A DNA stretch of 64,000 bases from Brachionus rotundiformis. Lineage: Eukaryota; Rotifera; Eurotatoria; Ploima; Brachionidae. Position 1 is the stretch's first letter. The number at the start of each line of letters is the position of its first letter. The notes beneath the pieces were generated by a model. That model did no database searches and had not been told where the DNA came from. It saw only the letters and a list, made by a program, of their open reading frames with translations. Shown piece by piece: positions 58,101-64,000 of this stretch. The position numbers and the translations under genes are program-made. The stretch is from contig JAESIW010000200.1 of NCBI GenBank assembly GCA_016802295.1, positions 1,953,923 to 2,017,922 on the forward strand. Direction: 5' to 3'.

Positions 58101-60225
58101 TTAATTAGATTTTTATAAATAAAAATAGATAATTCTGTATCAAATGAAAAAATTTCTTTTTTTTCTGGCAAGAAGGAAAGAAAAATCAAGCAAAAATTTT
58201 AGCTAAAAGTTATAGTTCATTAAGCAAAATTGTTTATCTAGCCTTTCAATATACCAAAAATTGTATAATTATTAATTCTAGTTTTTTATGATATATTTTT
58301 CTTTTAAATTGGTAGTAGAACTTTTATTCTTGTATACTCAAATCGAACCATTTTACCAATTACCAAAATATTATGTTGTTAGTAGAAACATATAAGTTAA
58401 TAAAAGTTTACTAAACCGAAAACAAAACTAAATTTAAAAGTTAACTTGGTTAAATTAGATTAGAAACAAAAAAACTAATTAGCTTTAAACAAAAATAAAA
58501 ACTAACCTGATTTCTCTCGAATGTTTCTACTTCCTTGACTATTTCTTCCTCATCTGAGCTGGCCCAATCGATGTGATCATCGTCATCATCTTCACAATTT
58601 TTTTTGGCAACTTTTTTATCATGTGAAGCGTCTAATTCAGATCTAGTGAGTGTAACACCTGAAGAATTAGTGGCCGATTCGGTTGAGTTCGGCGAAAAGT
58701 TAATCTCTGGAATAATAAGAGTCTTTGTCTCTGGTTTAGTTTCCTGCTGAATAATTAATGGTTCAATGCGAACCGAGTCTATTTCTGTTCTCTCTGGTCC
58801 TGAGGAGAACGACGATGTGAAAATATTGGCAAAACTTGGCTCTTCAGGTTTTGTTTCCGCATTTGAGGTCGACAAATACGGAGATGAGTTTTCCTCGTGA
58901 ATTATCGAATCTAGGACATGATGGCGCTGTTGGTCATTTGGAAAAGGCATCAAAGGCGCGATGCTAATTTTGTTAGCTTCGGTTTGGTCATTTTCTGACG
59001 GTGTTTTGCTGGATTTTTTGGACGGACGCCTCAATGAGCTTCGTCTAAACGAGCTATTGCGATTAAATGACAAGCTCGACTCATCCAGCTCTTCATTCAT
59101 TTCTTCGTCATTATTTGTCGAGTTGTCTATTGAATCAGCATCGTTTCTACTTGATGTGCCGGACATGAGTGATGATCGAGATGGATTGTATCTATTCATC
59201 TTGAATAAAATTTTTTTAAAATATTAATCTTTATTAAATTATTTTCTATTTAAATAATAAAAATAATAAAAAATTTAATTTAACCTGTTTATCATTACTA
59301 AGTCGATTTCCATTCAGAGATGAGTACGATGAACACAATGAATTCATGTCTTCCCCATCCAAAAAGTCCAATTTTGAACCATTCATGCGCTTTGCTTGCT
59401 CTCCAAGCTAGATATAATCTTAGTGACAATCTTTTTGTCATTTATTTAAAGTATAAGTACCTGGTTATCTTCGTTTATCTTTGATTTCGATTTGGACTTG
59501 CCAAGCAATTTAAAATTCTCTTTAAATGAGTGCCTAAACCCGTGAGACTTGTCCTTTAGATTTTTGAGTGACAGAGTTTTATCTTTGTTTGTCTTGCTCA
59601 AAGAAGACAAGTCCATGACAGATCCGGTCTTGGGCTTGGTAACGAATTCAACCCGGACCTCTATTTCTCCTCGGTCTTTGGCCGCTTTTTTGCTATTCTC
59701 TTCTTTTGACTGCAACTTGAACCACCTTGAATAAATTTTAAAACTTCTTACTAACATTTTTGGTTTAAAAAAATTACTTAACAAATGATTTATTATTTTC
59801 ATTGAACAAGTCCGCTACACTAATAACCACACGACCAACAAACTCGTCAATGATAGACGATTTGTGGTAAACTGTGATCTTCAGATCGGTTCTATCGGAC
59901 AACATGCTAAACAAAAATCATTAAGGAATAGAATTTTTCCAAAGTTTGATCCAAAAAATATTTTTTTAAATCAAAAATGTGCTAATTGGCCATTGAATCT
60001 TACAATTCGGCTTGTTCGTCCCAAACTGGACACAGGGTCTTTTGGCGAACTGAGGTTAAAAATTTTTCCTTGCCCATACCGATCATGCAGTAAGCATCGT
60101 TTCCGCCTTTGCCCTTCTCGAGTAAATTTCGTGCCTTACAGACTGGAAAACATTAGCTTTGGTCAGCCAAAATTGGTTGTTGACCTAAGTTACCTGTTAC
60201 TAAAATGTGAGTCGGCGTCCACATA
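55103..60225 (-). CDS. RAB11FIP: Class I Rab11 family-interacting protein (Rab11-FIP)
   Basis: Adaptor linking Rab11 recycling endosomes to cargo and motors. The 5' exons encode a C2 domain: MWTPTHILVTVCKARNLLEK (ATG 60223-60225), GNDAYCMIGMGKEKFLTSVR, LCPVWDEQAEL, SDRTDLKITVYHKSSIIDEF, VGRVVISVADLF, RWFKLQSK, DRGEIEVRVEFVT, SVMDLSS: all as in Rab11-FIP1/2/5, a class-I feature. Central exons (58450-59200, 55940-56690, 55590-55850) are long, acidic, Ser-rich and disordered; one has three DPF motifs (DIDPFSS, LDPFFSN, FDPFSDL). The last exons end with the Rab-binding domain: LLQLIAYQKRHLDLKESRIK, DLEIYIDNLVVKIMETDPVI, LMNETCGPIKNKNYA, stop 55103-55105; YIDNLLVRVMEE is the family core. About 10 exons. 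One intron (about 56690-58505) is 1.8 kb. A further 5' exon before 60225 is possible, since an AG lies just upstream of the ATG. Confidence 0.9.
56690..58505 (-). other. Long intron of the Rab11-FIP gene
   Basis: About 1.8 kb between the DPF-containing exon and the Ser-rich exon at 58450-59200. AT-rich with no exon-like segment recognised; the frame 56710-56910 (+) is not credible. Exact splice sites were not fixed. Confidence 0.5.
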
Positions 60226-60259
60226 TTGTACACACTTATCTACAACTAAAACATGAAAA

Positions 60260-63200
60260 TTTGATTATTTTAAATTTATTTTTTTGAATAAAATAAGGTA
60301 AATTTTTAAAATGAAAAACTTTATCGATTGAACAGTAAAAATTACATAAATAGATGGGTTGATTTTAAGTCCTTATTTTGTTTTTGAAGATTTGGCAAGG
60401 ATTTATTATTATAATTTTTGCTTGACTTAAAGGAATAAAATTTAAAAAAAAAAATAAAAATAAAAAAAACGATCGCAACCAAAATTTAATATTAAAAATT
60501 TATAATTTATTTCTAGCTTTATTTGTCAGCTTGTATTATAAATATACCTATTTATTTGTACAAAATTCGACGCATAATTCTTCGCATAAATTGTTTTTTG
60601 TCTTTCTTCACCTTTACAAAAATAAATGACCCTTGCTAAATTAAAATCCAAGTGATTATTTTTTTTTTAAATAATTAAAAGGAAGCCAACATTTAATTGT
60701 AATAAATTCAATACTCAATTTAACTTAGACTAATTACAAAATTTCTAGCTAAATACTTTTCTACAAGGTATTTTAACTAAAATAACTAAAATATCAATTA
60801 CGCTCTACGCTAATTAAGAGCAAATACAAATTTGAAAAAAATTGCTCTTAGTTGAAATTAATTAACAAATTTTAGCCTACTTGGACCTTGTTTTAGCAAA
60901 ATTTATTGCTTGATTCTAATTAAAATTTCTTTTTAGAAATAAAAATTTGAGTTAGTGACTAAGCGTAATATAAAAAATACATTATTACTAAAAATGGTAA
61001 TAAAATGCTGTTATAATTATACTAAATTCATTTAAAAATAAAATCATGATTACATTAAAATCTTATTTGGATAATTTAATTTTGTAACATTTACCTGAAT
61101 TTTTAAAAAGTCTAATCAAACTTTTATTTTTGAAATTATGAGCTAACTTTTACCAAGAAAGCCATCTATACATTTAGAAAATATAAAACAATTTTTTAAA
61201 TTCAAATTATTCAATTATTTAACTATTTTAAATATTCTTTTTATCTAAAAGGAATTACGTGAGTTAATTCACTCAAATAGCTATAATAGTAAGATATGCA
61301 ATGAAAAAATTTGATGATTAAGTTTGTTTAAAACAATTCATGGTCACTTTCATGGTCTAGACAAATATGATCAACTAATATTTCCTTTATAAACAATGAA
61401 TTTAAGCTTAGGATTATTGAGATCACGCTACAAAAATCATATTCAAGCTAAGATTTTAAAAATTAGGCGTCTGAGCATGACTCGGTTAAAGATATATTCT
61501 TTTTTAAGTACTTGAAAATGTGCAAAACAACACTTAAAATACCAAAACAATATCAAAAAATTGAGATTGAATATATGAGTTTTTAAGAATTAGTTTTTTT
61601 AAGATAGCTTACCTGAAGTCTTAAGAAAATGATCACCCACGTTTAAAAGAAGCTCGGCATGATTAAAAAAACATTTTTAAAATCTTCAAATAATTAGAAC
61701 AGGTTTTCTTGGTTAATTTAGCGAATACCATAAAAGCTTTATAAGAGAAAATAATCAAATCCTAAGAAAAGTTTAGCCTAATCTTTTAAGTGAAAATTGA
61801 ATGAGGTTTCCGGATTTGAGCAAATCTTTGTTTACCATAAAAAAACTTGTCCTTAATTGTAAACTTATGGGCTTATCCATTTCGATTGTCTTACCACAAA
61901 AACAATTAGAAATCCTTTGGTAAACTCTATTATTCGCTAATAAGTTTATATTTAAGTAATTCGAAATATTGGAATAAATAATTTTGAGCATAAGCTATAT
62001 TGTAATCAATGGCAACACCTTGATTATGCAATTGTTTTAATCTATCAATAAGGTTAAAATATATTTTTATAAATGTTTGAAAATTCACTTTAATCCTTAA
62101 ATATTTAACATATTCGTTCTTTAACTTTTGTCAATGAATTTAGTTTAAAGCATTTATTCTAATTTAATAATACAACATTTATTTTTATAATCTCTGAATA
62201 TTATGAAACTATATAAGCAATTTATCAAAATTTTTATTTTCAAAGATAATTTTCCTCTAGGATAAACGCTGCTCGAATTTAGCCAAAAACGATGTTTTTT
62301 TATATTTTTTCATAAAACCAAAATTAAAAAAGAAAAAATATTCCTTTTTACTAGAAATTAACCGACTATAAAGAAAATACAAATACAAAAAGCTCACTTC
62401 TATCTTAAAGTACTTAAAGATCCTTTAAAAACAAACTTTTTATAAAAATTAGACGAAAATAGACAAAGCCCGTTGTTGATAAATACTATAAATATTTTAT
62501 TTGACTCAAAAATTGTTGTTTTGTACTTTTAGAATAATTATTAGACAATATATTAAAATCCTTTTGCTTTCAAAAACAAGATTTTTTCCTGATTAAACGA
62601 AAGAAATTTTTCTGTATTTTAATTTGAATTTTAGAAATTATCTTTTTTCATTTACAAAAAAAATATAATTATCTTAAATAAATTTTCTTTTGACATATTT
62701 TACTAGAGATTAGCAAAAATAAGTCTGTTTTTTTTTCAATTATATATTTCAAAATTACATGAAACATTATCTGACTTTCATTATGGAGTTTATATAGAGT
62801 GGCAATCATTTTTAAAACTTTTTAATTTCGCTTATACCTAATAAAAAAATTAAAAAATTTTTTTGTAAATATTTATTTATTTATTTCATTTAGCGCAAAT
62901 TCTGGCGATTTATTATGATTAAATTAAAGAATAAAAAGTAAAATGAAAGACAAAAATTATTATACAAATTATTTAAATATATAATTTAAAATTATATTTC
63001 TGATCAAATTCTCCATATTTAGCTGAAAATTTGAAAAAAAAAGAAACCTCAAGTTATGATGATATTTCTGTAATATCAGAAATGGTAATCATATTTATTA
63101 TCAGATAAAAATTAAGATTGATTCAAATAAATATTGGTTTTCAAATAAAAATATAGAATTTAATTAAAAATATTTTTATTACTTTTCTAAAAAAGTCCAA

Positions 63201-63699
63201 ATTTTATGCTTCAAATAATAAAATTTTTTAAATAAATTACAAAGATTATAAATTTTACGTTTATTTAGGGTAAGCCATAAAATTTCCGCTTTTTTTAATA
63301 TTTTTTAATTTTTTAATTAACAAAAAGCATTATAATAATCATTATAATTATTGTCTTTTGTCATAAATCAGAAAATAATCCATCCATCGTAAGAGGCCTA
63401 TCGTTATCTTGGAGGAACAAACAAACTCTTGATTTACCAGAGAGTAAATGTTTTCTTGAAAAAAAGTCATTCAAATTTATTGTAATTGTTTTATATGATA
63501 TTTTTTTTTTCCAAAAGGATACGAAAACCAGAGCCCAAAAGTTAAAGAGGTAAATAATTTGAAATTTTGAAGTTTTTGATTTTTCAAAGAAGAGATTTAG
63601 GGTTAATATGATATGTAAAGATATTTATTTAAAATTTGTCCATACTGTACAAGTTAAAAGTGAAATTATTCCATGTAAATTCCATTTGACTCATAATAT
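60260..63699. other. AT-rich intergenic region
   Basis: About 3.4 kb with no recognisable gene. The frame at 61773-61991 (-) (72 codons) has a more balanced composition than most noise ORFs but no known motif. A less AT-rich patch at about 63380-63450 was also left unassigned. Confidence 0.45.
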
Positions 63700-63840
63700 C
63701 TAATATTTTGCTGATTGAGATGCATTCAACCACTGATTCCAATAATAATAATCTCTCAAATAGATCCTTGTATCACTTAAACTAATGACTCGTCTGATGA
63801 TTAAACTCCAATGCGTTGTCACTGGTCTCCCAGACTCCAT
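63700..63840 (-). CDS. Small ORF in a less AT-rich patch, unknown
   Basis: 46 codons: MESGRPVTTHWSLIIRRVIS, LSDTRIYLRDYYYWNQWLNA, SQSAKY, stop 63700-63702. The use of Trp, Arg, Thr and Ser is unlike random AT-rich frames here, and the surrounding 160 bases (63700-63860) are richer in G+C than the flanks. It could be an exon of a gene lying beyond the right edge, or a transposon relic. No donor or acceptor was convincingly tied to it. Confidence 0.25.
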   Translation of the reverse strand: MESGRPVTTHWSLIIRRVISLSDTRIYLRDYYYWNQWLNASQSAKY

Positions 63841-64000
63841 TAACTATATTATCACCTTCTAATAAAAAAATTTAGCGCGATGTTTTGTTTTGCTGAAAAA
63901 TTTTATCGCACATTATATCATAATTTATTCTTAAAATAGAAAAGATCAATTAAATCAATTTATCGAAAGTTTTAATGAATAGAGATTTAGAAAATCGAAA
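63841..64000. other. Right edge, AT-rich
   Basis: No feature recognised. Confidence 0.4.

Noticed and set aside
58961..60256. Plus-strand frames opposite the Rab11-FIP exons
   Set aside because: Antisense shadows; the minus strand encodes C2-domain exons with matching splice phases.
61773..61991. 72-codon minus-strand frame
   Set aside because: Slightly better composition than noise, but no recognisable motif or neighbouring exon.
1..64000. CRISPR arrays, operons, ribosome binding sites or phage genes
   Set aside because: The window is eukaryotic, with spliced genes; no regular spacer-repeat array was seen.

Overview
This is AT-rich nuclear DNA from an animal. Genes have short introns (mostly about 45-100 bp, GT..AG) and are separated by long A/T-rich spacers with no coding signal. 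Gene content (SLC22 and SLC20 carriers, lipocalin, DRG2, PRPP synthetase, ARAP-like GAP, TBC1D1/4, an NR1-type nuclear receptor, stathmin, class I Rab11-FIP) is plainly metazoan. The base composition, compact introns and RTE- and CR1-like retroelement relics would suit a monogonont rotifer such as Brachionus, but that taxon is an inference I cannot test here.

Layout. 1-1609 (-): 5' part of an SLC22-type carrier that runs off the left edge. 2662-3678 (+): intronless secreted Leu/Asn-rich protein behind a TATA box. 4403-5084 (-): apolipoprotein D-like lipocalin. 6018-6326 (-): probable LINE relic. 6891-8407 (-): DRG2 GTPase. 9068-10429 (-): MULE-type transposase with SWIM zinc finger and AT-hooks, 5'-truncated. 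10659-14119 (+): four tandem small secreted cysteine-rich genes, mostly WAP domains. 15995-20537 (+): ARAP-like ArfGAP/RhoGAP protein. 20.85-25.3 kb: a graveyard of decayed pieces, some copied from the ARAP-like gene and from the secreted gene 18 kb away. 25468-26802 (+): intronless HxxxD acyltransferase. 27594-28708 (-): PRPP synthetase. 30249-32475 (-): SLC20 phosphate transporter. 33922-37793 (+): TBC1D1/TBC1D4-type RabGAP. 40298-42291 (-): nuclear receptor. 44191-45086 (+): stathmin with three copies of its tubulin-binding-type repeat. 45.1-53.7 kb: gene desert. 53690-54352 (-): dead RTE-type reverse transcriptase. 55103-60225 (-): class I Rab11-FIP. 60.3-64 kb: AT-rich, no recognised gene.

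The genes do not form a pathway. Several share a membrane-traffic and GTPase theme (ARAP-like, TBC1D1/4, Rab11-FIP, DRG2), which is probably coincidence. The two observations most worth following are: (1) the patchwork at 20.85-22.03 kb, where fragments of at least two neighbouring genes and an intron, one of them inverted, are joined together; and (2) the ARAP-like protein, in which the catalytic arginines of both the ArfGAP and the RhoGAP domains are replaced, suggesting a double pseudo-GAP.
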